From contig JAMCQR010000025.1 in NCBI GenBank assembly GCA_023379555.1, forward strand, positions 1 through 16,130: DNA of 16,130 nt. The letters are read 5' to 3'. Both the position numbers and the translations under genes were made by a program. Positions 7,912 to 13,767 of this stretch are shown here, piece by piece. Position 1 is the stretch's first letter. Each line of letters begins with the position of its first letter. The DNA is from Thermoplasmatota archaeon. Lineage in GTDB: Archaea; Thermoplasmatota; Thermoplasmata; Thermoplasmatales; GCA-001856825. The notes beneath the pieces were generated by a model, which made no database searches, was not told where the DNA came from, and saw only the letters and a list, made by a program, of their open reading frames with translations.

Positions 7912-7922
7912 TTATAAAGTTG
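7912..7922 (-). promoter_or_regulatory. TATA-like box of the diiron-protein gene
   Basis: On the minus strand the element reads ACTTTATAATT, centred 28 bp before the ATG at 7889 with no Shine-Dalgarno between, so the message is probably leaderless. This spacing is the main reason for preferring the 7889 start. Confidence 0.45.
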
Positions 7923-7954
7923 TTGTATTGTTGCGGTTCCAATTCGAGAAGAAA

Positions 7955-7965
7955 AGAAATATACT
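7955..7965 (+). promoter_or_regulatory. TATA-like box of tRNA-Leu
   Basis: GAAATATAC preceded by a purine-rich stretch (GAGAAGAAAA) that could act as a BRE. The centre is about 24 bp upstream of the mature tRNA 5' end, the usual archaeal distance. Confidence 0.45.
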
Positions 7966-7984
7966 CCTGACATATTGACGGCCA

Positions 7985-8069
7985 GCGGAGGTTGCCGAGC
8001 CAGGTCAAAGGTGACAGATTTAGGGTCTGTTCCCGCAGGGGTTCGCCGGTTCGAATCCGGCCCTCCGCA
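7985..8069 (+). tRNA. tRNA-Leu (anticodon TAG)
   Basis: A complete class II tRNA of 85 bases. The acceptor stem GCGGAGG (7985-7991) pairs with CCTCCGC (8062-8068) and the discriminator is A, as usual for leucine. The anticodon stem ACAGA/TCTGT closes a loop TTTAGGG giving anticodon TAG, which reads CUA/CUG-type leucine codons. A long variable arm with CCC/GGG pairing precedes the T arm GCCGG-TTCGAAT-CCGGC. No intron is present and CCA is not encoded. Confidence 0.97.
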
Positions 8070-8559
8070 CTTTCTTTCGTGAAGACTATAATGAACCAAT
8101 TTGTTGAGCCGAATTTATCCACTTTGTCTCCTAGAATTCTTCAAAGTCCACCTTCTTTACAGATTTTGAAAGGTAAGTTTAGTACCCTTGTATCAGAATC
8201 CGGGTTCCTCACTAAGTAGGTTAGCTCAATAAGATAGTAGTTCCTGTAATGTTGCAGCGCCTCGATGCTCTTACAGGTTTCCGCTATGCGGCGTTCCAAT
8301 CAATTCAAATTTTCAAAACTGTTTTGCTTCAGTAGATTCCTGCATTGAAACAGTTTGACTCTCTGAACCTGTTGTTAGTCCCATTATTTGATCAAAGTAG
8401 GAAGTCTTTACGAAACTCTGGTGCTTAACTTCTGCAATTATGAGCATGGTTTCATCCCTTGTTCTCTGTACCCTGCTGCGTTTATAATCATGTCTTCTTG
8501 ATATTGCTAGTCTGCAGGAAACTTGGCTAGGCTGATCAATCTCCTCTGAAGACCGAGGT
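8070..8559. other. 490-bp intergenic stretch with stem-loops, no convincing gene
   Basis: Between the tRNA and the thrC stop I find no reading frame I would defend. The longest frame, on the minus strand from inside thrC, is low-complexity at its start and has no Shine-Dalgarno. Structure is present instead: CCTGTAA (8243-8249) pairs with TTACAGG (8271-8277) around a shorter inner stem; CCGC-TAT-GCGG forms a tiny hairpin at 8281-8291; AAACTGTTT (8316-8324) pairs perfectly with AAACAGTTT (8348-8356). A TATA-like TTATAAA on the minus strand (8481-8487) could start a transcript of roughly 200 nt reading through these stems. This may be a non-coding RNA or just decayed sequence. Confidence 0.35.
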
Positions 8560-8567
8560 TCAGAGGA
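8542..8567. other. perfect 9-bp inverted repeat at the thrC stop codon
   Basis: TCCTCTGAA (8542-8550) and TTCAGAGGA (8559-8567) form a nine-pair stem with an eight-base loop. The stem contains the thrC TGA. There is no T run after it on the minus strand, so it is not a classical intrinsic terminator; it may protect the 3' end of the message. Confidence 0.4.
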
Positions 8568-9762
8568 ACTGAGATAATTCTTTGACATCTGATACTATTG
8601 GGATTTTCTCGGGATCGATTGGCACCACATTCTGATCTTTGAGACCGCTTCCGGTACAAACAAATACCACGAGAGCATTCTTGTCAATTACGTCTCTGAG
8701 GTGAGGTAATACTGCCAGGGGTGCGGCGCTAGCAGGCTCCACAAATATGCCTTCCTTTGAAGCAAGATCCCTTTGCGATTTCAGTATTTCCTGATCTGAT
8801 ACCGTCAGAAGCTGACCCTTTGAATCGATTACAGCCTTCAATGCTTTTTTCCAGGAAACTGGATTTCCGATCCTAATAGCTGATGCCACAGTCTCAGGAT
8901 TCTTCCACCTGACTACGGTATCTTCTCCTCGGAGGAACGCATCGGCTAATGGGGCTGCACCTGATGCCTGTACCCCTATCATCCTTGGTGTCTTGTTTGA
9001 AAATCCCCACTTCTTGAGCTCTGAAAATCCCTTCCAATAAGCACTTATGTTGCCTGCATTACCCACTGGTAGGATGACATAGTCTGGAACCCTACGGCCT
9101 AGCTGTTCAAATATTTCAAAAGCTCCTGTTTTTTGACCCTCAATTCTGAATGGGTTTACAGAATTGACCACGTAGAGATCTTTCCTGACGCTTGCTTGAG
9201 ACATCATGATTTCGAGCGCGGCATCAAAGTCACCGGCTACACGTATGACGCTTGCACCGTGGATCACGGCTTGGACCAATTTTCCTCCAGCTATCTTTCC
9301 AGAAGGTATGAGCACAATTACTTTCATGCCCGCACGCGATCCGTAAGCAGCAGCTGACGCAGAAGTGTTGCCTGTAGACGCGCATACTAGAGTCCTGGCT
9401 CCAATTGACTTGGCCCTTGTAACAGCTACGGTCATCCCTCTGTCCTTAAATGAGCCAGTTGGATTTTGGCCTTCGTTTTTCACGAATAGTTTTAATCCTG
9501 TTTCTGTCGCAATCTTGTCAAGGCGGATCAGGGGAGTGTTCCCTTCATTTATTGTTACGGGTGTAGTTCCATCCTCTATTGGTAGCACCCTTGAATATCT
9601 CCAAACTCCAGTTCCTTCAAAGTCTTCGAACGTAGGATTTCCAGCATCAAGTGTCAGTTCCAGAACTCCACCGCAATCGCACTTTGAAGTTATTGGTTCT
9701 TCACTGAACTCTCTCCCACAGTCAAAACAGTGCAATGACCAGTCGCTATTGTTCTTCAACAA
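8560..9762 (-). CDS. thrC: threonine synthase
   Basis: PLP enzyme converting O-phosphohomoserine to threonine, in the cytoplasm. About 400 residues: an N-terminal zinc-ribbon-like CFDCG...CDCGG, then NEGNTPLIRL, the PLP lysine in GQNPTGSFKDRGM (about K106), the cofactor-phosphate region STGNTSASAAAYGSRAG and PVGNAGN, and the late CTGSGLKD. No ATG exists near the 5' end. Two TTG positions are possible: 9780 lacks a Shine-Dalgarno, whereas TTG 9762 has GGAGGAGGAG six bases upstream, so I chose 9762. Either start lies inside the end of thrB, so the two genes are translationally coupled. The context thrB-thrC supports the threonine assignment over cysteate or threonine-deaminase relatives. Confidence 0.93.
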   Translation of the reverse strand: MLKNNSDWSLHCFDCGREFSEEPITSKCDCGGVLELTLDAGNPTFEDFEGTGVWRYSRVLPIEDGTTPVTINEGNTPLIRLDKIATETGLKLFVKNEGQNPTGSFKDRGMTVAVTRAKSIGARTLVCASTGNTSASAAAYGSRAGMKVIVLIPSGKIAGGKLVQAVIHGASVIRVAGDFDAALEIMMSQASVRKDLYVVNSVNPFRIEGQKTGAFEIFEQLGRRVPDYVILPVGNAGNISAYWKGFSELKKWGFSNKTPRMIGVQASGAAPLADAFLRGEDTVVRWKNPETVASAIRIGNPVSWKKALKAVIDSKGQLLTVSDQEILKSQRDLASKEGIFVEPASAAPLAVLPHLRDVIDKNALVVFVCTGSGLKDQNVVPIDPEKIPIVSDVKELSQFL

Positions 9763-10687
9763 TTCTAGCTCCTCCTCCAACTGTTGTTATGAAACCCTTC
9801 GCTGATATTCCGTGGTCAGCGAAACATTTTGCCATTGCGCTTTGAACTCTTCCTGGATCGATTTTCTGTCCATCTACAACTGCAGCAATACTTGGTCCTG
9901 CACCACTGATAAAAACTCCGGCTGCACCTACTTGCAAAGCAGAGTCGCGAACCTGATCAAACCATGGTATCATAACCTTCCTTGCTGGTTCTACAACTGA
10001 GTCTTCGAGTCCACTTCCTATCATGGCAATATCACCCTTTGCAAAACCGGCTACTACCCTAGTTGCGAACGATATGTTCTTGGTCATTTTGTCTAAGTTA
10101 ACCTGTTTCGGTAGCAACGATCTCGCATATTCTGTCTTTCTATTTGGCAGTTTTATTTCTGGAGTAACTACCACGATAATCATTCCCAAGGGCGGGGGAA
10201 ACCCCACTGTTTTAAGGGGTCTTTGGTGCACTATCCTGAATCCTCCCTGAAGTGAGCCTGCGATATTGTCGTAGTGCCTCGCTCCGGATGCCGCGTACTC
10301 TCCTTCCACTGCGACAGACAATAGCATCTCATCAGAAAGGCCCAGGTCGAAGATCCTGTTCATGGCCACTGCCGTGGCGACTGATGAGGCAGCACTGCTT
10401 CCCAGTCCAACTCCTATGGGTATCCTGTTATTGATCGTCACTATGATCTTGTACTTAAGGTTGAACTTATTTGCAAATGCCTTAGCAACAGCACCTGCAG
10501 CTGTGACATCTATCCCAGGTATGACGTACCCGTTCTTGTAGTTCAGATTTACTTCGCTTTCCTGCGATTCAAGAGCTAGGAGTTCTATGCTATCTCTTGG
10601 ATCATTTAGGCCAATGACAAATACATCAAATCCAGATCCCAAATTCGCTGACGAAGCAGAGGCTTCAACTACGATACGCTTCATCAT
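9746..10687 (-). CDS. thrB: homoserine kinase (GHMP family)
   Basis: Phosphorylates L-homoserine with ATP to give O-phosphohomoserine, the substrate of the enzyme encoded next. In 313 residues the GHMP kinase motifs are clear: ASASSANLGSGFD (9-21), the phosphate-binding PIGVGLGSSAASS (90-102), EGEYAASGARHYDNIAGSLQGG (128-149) and the C-terminal GAAGVFISGAGPSIAAV (254-270). There are tandem ATGs at 10687 and 10684; GGAGGGG at 10692-10698 is a Shine-Dalgarno that suits either. A TATA-like AAAATATC at 10731-10738 would give a leader of roughly 20 bases. First gene of the thrB-thrC operon; earlier pathway enzymes (aspartate kinase, homoserine dehydrogenase) are not in the window. Confidence 0.95.
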   Translation of the reverse strand: MMKRIVVEASASSANLGSGFDVFVIGLNDPRDSIELLALESQESEVNLNYKNGYVIPGIDVTAAGAVAKAFANKFNLKYKIIVTINNRIPIGVGLGSSAASSVATAVAMNRIFDLGLSDEMLLSVAVEGEYAASGARHYDNIAGSLQGGFRIVHQRPLKTVGFPPPLGMIIVVVTPEIKLPNRKTEYARSLLPKQVNLDKMTKNISFATRVVAGFAKGDIAMIGSGLEDSVVEPARKVMIPWFDQVRDSALQVGAAGVFISGAGPSIAAVVDGQKIDPGRVQSAMAKCFADHGISAKGFITTVGGGARIVEEQ

Positions 10688-10730
10688 TCATCCCCTCCAG
10701 GGGTGTCGAAATATGGCAGGACTGTGAAGG

Positions 10731-10740
10731 ATATTTTCAA
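10731..10740 (-). promoter_or_regulatory. possible TATA-like box of thrB-thrC
   Basis: Minus-strand TGAAAATATC lies about 48 bp before the thrB ATG. A start about 26 bp downstream would leave a leader of some 20 bases containing the GGAGGGG Shine-Dalgarno, unlike the leaderless pattern of most other first genes here. Confidence 0.3.
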
Positions 10741-10848
10741 GCAAACAGATCTGAATCTGACGGTTTTAGAATTTTCAATATCTTCTCTCATTTAGAGTTC
10801 TTTTCCTTTAACATTTATTTAATGAATATATCAGCTGACTTCCATATC

Positions 10849-10977
10849 ATGCCTAATCTTGGTCTTGGTGAGACCTCATACCCTGCGTTTTCCTGGTATG
10901 AGATAAAGGCAGCTGACCTCTATCAACTTAGATTTATCCATCTCTCCGCACATCTTGGTACGAATTCCAGAATATGA
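10849..10977 (+). CDS. possible leaderless 42-residue micro-ORF
   Basis: The frame MPNLGLGETSYPAFSWYEIK... to ...LGTNSRI has a protein-like composition (Trp, Tyr, Phe, His, few repeats). A TATA-like TTTATTTAA around 10815-10823 lies about 29 bp before its ATG, the same spacing as the securely placed leaderless genes. I do not recognise the peptide; it could be a real small protein, a leader, or the 5' fragment of a truncated gene. Its codons overlap two stem-loops, and its end overlaps the 92-codon minus ORF by 44 bp, so at most one of the pair is likely to be real. Confidence 0.35.
   Translation: MPNLGLGETSYPAFSWYEIKAADLYQLRFIHLSAHLGTNSRI
10861..10902. other. two abutting stem-loops
   Basis: GGTCT (10861-10865) pairs with AGACC (10871-10875) over a five-base loop; immediately after, CTCATACC (10875-10882) pairs perfectly with GGTATGAG (10895-10902) over a 12-base loop. 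The helices share base 10875, so they could stack or exclude each other. No T run follows on either strand. Confidence 0.45.
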
Positions 10978-11212
10978 CCCTATATGTGCCTGTACTAGAC
11001 CTAGTTGTAGTTCCCGTTTGAGTTGTTGCTCCAGTAGACGTAGAAATGGAGCTATTTGTTTCCGGATAAGCCGTCTCAATGGATGTATACTTGGATCCTG
11101 TTACAACCTCTGTAGTAATGCTTTCTGTCAGGGGTGTCATCAGAGTCCAGTCTACATCAGATTCGTTCTCAACGAACGAGGGAAAGTGCTGTACGCTTTC
11201 TGGTCTAGACAT
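10934..11212 (-). CDS. possible Thr/Ser-rich hypothetical protein
   Basis: A 92-codon frame with a charged start, then a central run extremely rich in Thr and Ser (TNSSISTSTGATTQTGTTTR), ending YRVIFWNSYQDVRRDG. A TATA-like ATTTAAATATG at about 11240-11250 lies 34 bp before the ATG. Thr/Ser-rich stretches occur in linkers of archaeal surface proteins, but there is no signal peptide or membrane anchor, so this could instead be a fragment or a chance frame. Low confidence. Confidence 0.35.
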   Translation of the reverse strand: MSRPESVQHFPSFVENESDVDWTLMTPLTESITTEVVTGSKYTSIETAYPETNSSISTSTGATTQTGTTTRSSTGTYRVIFWNSYQDVRRDG

Positions 11213-11413
11213 AGGACTTCAATCTGTTATTATACATTTCATATTTAAATCTACTGAAATTTATTTTCATATATGTTGATCCCTGTTTTTCCAGATTCCG
11301 TAGCTCATTACCATACCTTATGAATCTCTGGTTAGCCAATGTTTTATGAATGTTGTACCCCAGCCTTTCTTTGAATAAAATCTAAGAAGAGTTATTTCCT
11401 GAATACACTCCCC

Positions 11414-12448
11414 TTATCGAAGGAATGGCTCCATGCATTTTGTTATTGACCTCGTGTCATCCTGATCGCTTAAAACTGTGATAGCGACTCTTCTCTTGGA
11501 GGGCAATATCAAATATTGTCCATTTGTTCCATCAGCAAAATAAGTTCCATCGTCCCCTATCCATAAGTAGTATCCATAGGAATTTTTTCTAAGGAATGTT
11601 GGACTGTCTTTTGGAACCTGCAAGCGAACTTGTGGGGACCTCATCTCATCGATCCAGTGTTTAGGTACTATCCGCTCATAGCCATATTTTCCATCTTCAA
11701 GAAAGAGGCGTGCGATCTTTTGTAGATCTTCGTGATACAATTTCAGTCCCGTTGAGCCTGCACAGTACTTCCCATAATTTTTCCATTCAAACTTCTCAAT
11801 TTCCATTGGCTTGAACAAAATGTCACTGATCCAAGCGGAGAGATTGATGCCCAACTCTTCTTGGATAATTACAGAAATCAAGAAAGGTCCGACATTCGAA
11901 TAGACAAAAAGTTTTCCAGGTTCACTAATCAAGTCAGAATTCAAAATGTAATCCAGCAATTTGCCTGGAGGAATATTCGTGATGTCTTTGCTGAACATCA
12001 AACCCTTTGCTTGCCCGATAGTATGAGTCAAAAGATGTTTCAGTTTTAAATTCTCCAATCTCGTTAAATTTGCTCTGTTGGTAAGATTCACCAGTCTCTT
12101 CAGGTAGGGCCAGACCGGAGTCTCTAGAGTTAACTTCTCGTTACCGATGAGTAATCCTTTCTCCATTGCTATTCCTAGGGCCAGTCCAACCACTGGTTTG
12201 CTAAGCGACCGTAGTTCTTGTAGAGAGCCCTTACCTCTGAAATAATGTTCAAATGTTTCCCCTTTAGAGGTGGTAGCCATAATACTGTACACATTGACTC
12301 CCAGCCTGTTTGAATCCTTCATTACACTGAATCTGCCTACTACTTCATCGAAAACTTCTCCAAAATTGTCCTTGCTTGATATCACGTTTTGACCCTTCCT
12401 TCCCTCAATTTGTGCGTCCTTTATGCTTATCCTTGTACCACTAATCAA
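11414..12448 (-). CDS. serine hydrolase, class C beta-lactamase/esterase family
   Basis: Predicted acyl-serine hydrolase of the PF00144-type fold; these act as esterases, peptidases or amide hydrolases as often as beta-lactamases. Visible catalytic motifs are SLSK (S81-K84, the SxxK nucleophile motif), YSN (183-185) and DGTNGQYL (306-313) in place of the KTG strand. No signal peptide, so probably cytoplasmic. The 5' end is odd: the frame opens with TTG 12448 lacking a good Shine-Dalgarno; GTG 12385 has GGAAGGAAGGG upstream and is an alternative. A leaderless-type ATG at 12520 is in the same frame, 29 bp from a TATA core, but TAG at 12473-12475 separates them. The gene may be restarting internally or beginning to decay. 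Confidence 0.75.
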   Translation of the reverse strand: MISGTRISIKDAQIEGRKGQNVISSKDNFGEVFDEVVGRFSVMKDSNRLGVNVYSIMATTSKGETFEHYFRGKGSLQELRSLSKPVVGLALGIAMEKGLLIGNEKLTLETPVWPYLKRLVNLTNRANLTRLENLKLKHLLTHTIGQAKGLMFSKDITNIPPGKLLDYILNSDLISEPGKLFVYSNVGPFLISVIIQEELGINLSAWISDILFKPMEIEKFEWKNYGKYCAGSTGLKLYHEDLQKIARLFLEDGKYGYERIVPKHWIDEMRSPQVRLQVPKDSPTFLRKNSYGYYLWIGDDGTYFADGTNGQYLILPSKRRVAITVLSDQDDTRSITKCMEPFLR

Positions 12449-12540
12449 CGTTTCTGTCCTGTATTGTTGGATCTATTGACTAACTAGATCACTGAAATTT
12501 AGGCGATTGACCCTTGGCATCTTAAGAAACAGTCGGGTTG

Positions 12541-12554
12541 AAATATTTTAAATA
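12541..12554. promoter_or_regulatory. shared divergent TATA element, serine hydrolase / 174-aa gene
   Basis: The nearly palindromic core TATTTTAAATA (12544-12554) is centred at about 12549. On the plus strand the ATG at 12577 is 28 bp away; on the minus strand an ATG at 12520 is 29 bp away. Both fit leaderless transcription from a single element. Confidence 0.5.
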
Positions 12555-12576
12555 GCAACTTTCCCTAACATATCCA

Positions 12577-13101
12577 ATGTCAACAGATGCAAATCTTATT
12601 TCGTTAATTCAGTCTTCGAGAAAGTCCTCAGAAGATGGTTCTATCGTGATTTATAACCTCACAAATGGCTTAGATTTCTCCAATCCGAAAAAGATAGCTG
12701 AAACGCTTGCGAAGGTGTTCTTTGAAACCGACGGAATTAAATGGTTCAAGGTTGAAGGGGATCATATAGCTTTCAATCCCACGTTTAAGGTGAAAATACT
12801 CCTGGCAGAGGAACATTCAAAACTACTGGGCCAAACGGTCAATGACTTTCTGAAAGATTTGAAGGGTGATGAAGTCAACAAAGAGTTTGCCCACCAGATT
12901 CAAGATATCTCAACCAATGAGGAAAAACAAAGAACTGTAATGGGATTTGCCGCTATTGGCGCTCTTCTAAACAAGCCATTTTATCTAAAAGATGATAAGA
13001 CTGAAGTTGAGGATCAGCTGTTTACACAAATGCTGGGCTACCTAGAGATCAGAAGCCCTGATGATAAGGATCTGATTGACTGGGAAAATTTACCAATTTA
13101 A
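12577..13101 (+). CDS. hypothetical protein, 174 residues
   Basis: I do not recognise this protein. It is a soluble, acidic, mixed alpha/beta sequence: a Ser-rich start (SLIQSSRKSSEDGS), strands around IVIYNLT and IKWFKVEGDHIAFNP, helices through ILLAEEHSKLLGQTVNDFLKDL and a C-terminal helical part ending DWENLPI. No cysteines, membrane segments or nucleotide-binding loop are visible. ATG 12577 is preceded by a TATA-like core 28 bp upstream and no Shine-Dalgarno, so it is probably leaderless and monocistronic. It diverges from the serine hydrolase and converges on the Lrp regulator with a gap of 20 bp. Confidence 0.8.
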   Translation: MSTDANLISLIQSSRKSSEDGSIVIYNLTNGLDFSNPKKIAETLAKVFFETDGIKWFKVEGDHIAFNPTFKVKILLAEEHSKLLGQTVNDFLKDLKGDEVNKEFAHQIQDISTNEEKQRTVMGFAAIGALLNKPFYLKDDKTEVEDQLFTQMLGYLEIRSPDDKDLIDWENLPI

Positions 13102-13107
13102 GGTTGC

Positions 13108-13113
13108 AAAAAA
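13108..13113 (-). terminator. oligo-T terminator candidate of the Lrp-family gene
   Basis: On the minus strand CGC-TTTTTT-GC lies 9 bp after the stop of the regulator. Archaeal RNA polymerase ends at T runs without a hairpin; six T is a minimal run, so this is tentative. Confidence 0.35.
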
Positions 13114-13121
13114 GCGAATAT

Positions 13122-13625
13122 TCATTGAGAGATGATCACACTGTTCAGGTTGATCGCGTTTGAATAGTCGAAGTCCTTGATTATATTGTAAATCTGTCTA
13201 GTATCCGTTCTCTCTATCTCTTTAATTTCGTACAGCTTGTCCAACACAGAGAGATATTCTGTCCTGTTCCTGTAAACTCCAAAAACCACGAAATCTATGT
13301 CTCCACTGACATTGTAAATCGAAAGAATTCCCGGCAGTTTCTTGAGTTTCTCGCCCAAGGATTCTACGTAATTCAAACCATACTTCCCTCTTACAAAAAT
13401 TACGACCGGATAATCCAGATTACATTTCTCGCAGTTAAGCGATGCCTTTATGCCACTAATCAGTCCGCGTTCTTCGAGGGATTTTTTCCTCTTGCTCACT
13501 GCCGAAGGAGAGAATATTCCAATCTTTTTCCCCAATTCAGAGTTGGTCTGAGATGCATCCGTAGTCATCTGTTTAAGCAACCTGAAATCAAAAATATCAG
13601 TTTGTGTTCCTTTTTTGGTATTCAT
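13122..13625 (-). CDS. Lrp/AsnC-family transcriptional regulator
   Basis: DNA-binding regulator of 167 residues, typically an oligomer that senses amino acids. Residues 11-60 form the winged helix-turn-helix (IFDFRLLKQMTTDASQTNSELGKKIGI, recognition helix around SAVSKRKKSLEERGLI), and about 70-150 the RAM/ligand domain (YPVVIFVRGKYG, NVSGDIDFVVFGVY). Length is normal for the family. The ATG at 13625 is about 24 bp from TTATATA at 13645-13653, suggesting a leaderless message, with a near-palindrome between the two, as in autoregulated members. It diverges from an amino-acid permease-hisD operon across 142 bp, so it most likely controls that operon; the effector is unknown. Cys65 and Cys68 near the domain junction are a small oddity. 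Confidence 0.9.
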   Translation of the reverse strand: MNTKKGTQTDIFDFRLLKQMTTDASQTNSELGKKIGIFSPSAVSKRKKSLEERGLISGIKASLNCEKCNLDYPVVIFVRGKYGLNYVESLGEKLKKLPGILSIYNVSGDIDFVVFGVYRNRTEYLSVLDKLYEIKEIERTDTRQIYNIIKDFDYSNAINLNSVIISQ

Positions 13626-13632
13626 AAGAACA

Positions 13633-13655
13633 CAAAGGTCCCTTGATATATAAGG
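13633..13655 (-). promoter_or_regulatory. TATA-like box and possible autoregulatory operator of the Lrp gene
   Basis: On the minus strand CTTATATATC is followed by CAAGGGACCTTTG (about 13633-13645), a pseudo-palindrome lying between the TATA box and the start codon. A regulator bound here would cover the transcription start, as expected for negative autoregulation. Confidence 0.4.
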
Positions 13656-13736
13656 TTGAGGAAATTTCTTTCTCTATTTCGTCAAGCGATGTGTTTTTAT
13701 TTCCTAAATGTGTTGCCGCTAAATCTTCCAAACACG

Positions 13737-13745
13737 TTTAAATAA
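13737..13745 (+). promoter_or_regulatory. TATA-like box of the permease-hisD operon
   Basis: TTTAAATAA is centred 27 bp before the permease ATG, with no Shine-Dalgarno in between, so the first cistron is probably leaderless. Confidence 0.5.
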
Positions 13746-13747
13746 GA

Positions 13748-13762
13748 TGTAAAATATTTACA
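13748..13762 (+). promoter_or_regulatory. perfect inverted repeat, probable operator
   Basis: TGTAAA-ATA-TTTACA is a perfect 6-bp inverted repeat with a 3-bp spacer, a 15-bp site size usual for Lrp/AsnC dimers. It lies between the TATA box and the start codon of the permease, where a bound protein would block transcription initiation. The divergent Lrp-family gene is the obvious candidate ligand, but its own upstream site has a different sequence. Confidence 0.5.
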
Positions 13763-13767
13763 AACTT

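Larger units (their letters stand above)
10688..11413. other. 726-bp region between thrB and the serine hydrolase, weakly coding
   Basis: No gene here is certain. It holds a possible 42-codon plus-strand ORF with a well-placed TATA box, a possible 92-codon minus-strand ORF overlapping it, and two abutting stem-loops at 10861-10902 (each listed separately). An A/T-rich core at 11241-11250 could fire in both directions; on the plus side a 16-codon frame starts at 11273, about 27 bp away, and soon ends. From 11290 to 11413 I see nothing. The mixture of promoter-like elements and short frames could be the remains of decayed genes. Confidence 0.4.

Noticed and set aside
7890..8099. An N-terminal extension of the diiron protein (about 70 more residues including CGGPDSNRRTPAG)
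   Set aside because: It is the antisense translation of tRNA-Leu, a known annotation artefact. A TATA-like box and ATG at 7889 give a better start.
8313..8588. Minus-strand frame of 91 codons downstream of and overlapping thrC
   Set aside because: Starts inside thrC, has no Shine-Dalgarno, low-complexity N-terminus, no recognisable motif. A shorter start at 8447 is possible but equally unsupported.
10876..11279. Several Cys/Arg-rich plus-strand frames and a 67-codon minus-strand frame between thrB and the hydrolase
   Set aside because: Composition is typical of shadow frames and no promoter or Shine-Dalgarno fits their starts.
11414..12448. True beta-lactamase (antibiotic resistance)
   Set aside because: The family fold includes many esterases and amide hydrolases; no signal peptide and no KTG motif, so resistance is not implied.
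12473..12475. TAG as pyrrolysine or another sense codon in the hydrolase gene
   Set aside because: TAG is the natural stop of nuoN, ubiX, idsA and thrB in this window, and the hydrolase family does not need such a residue.
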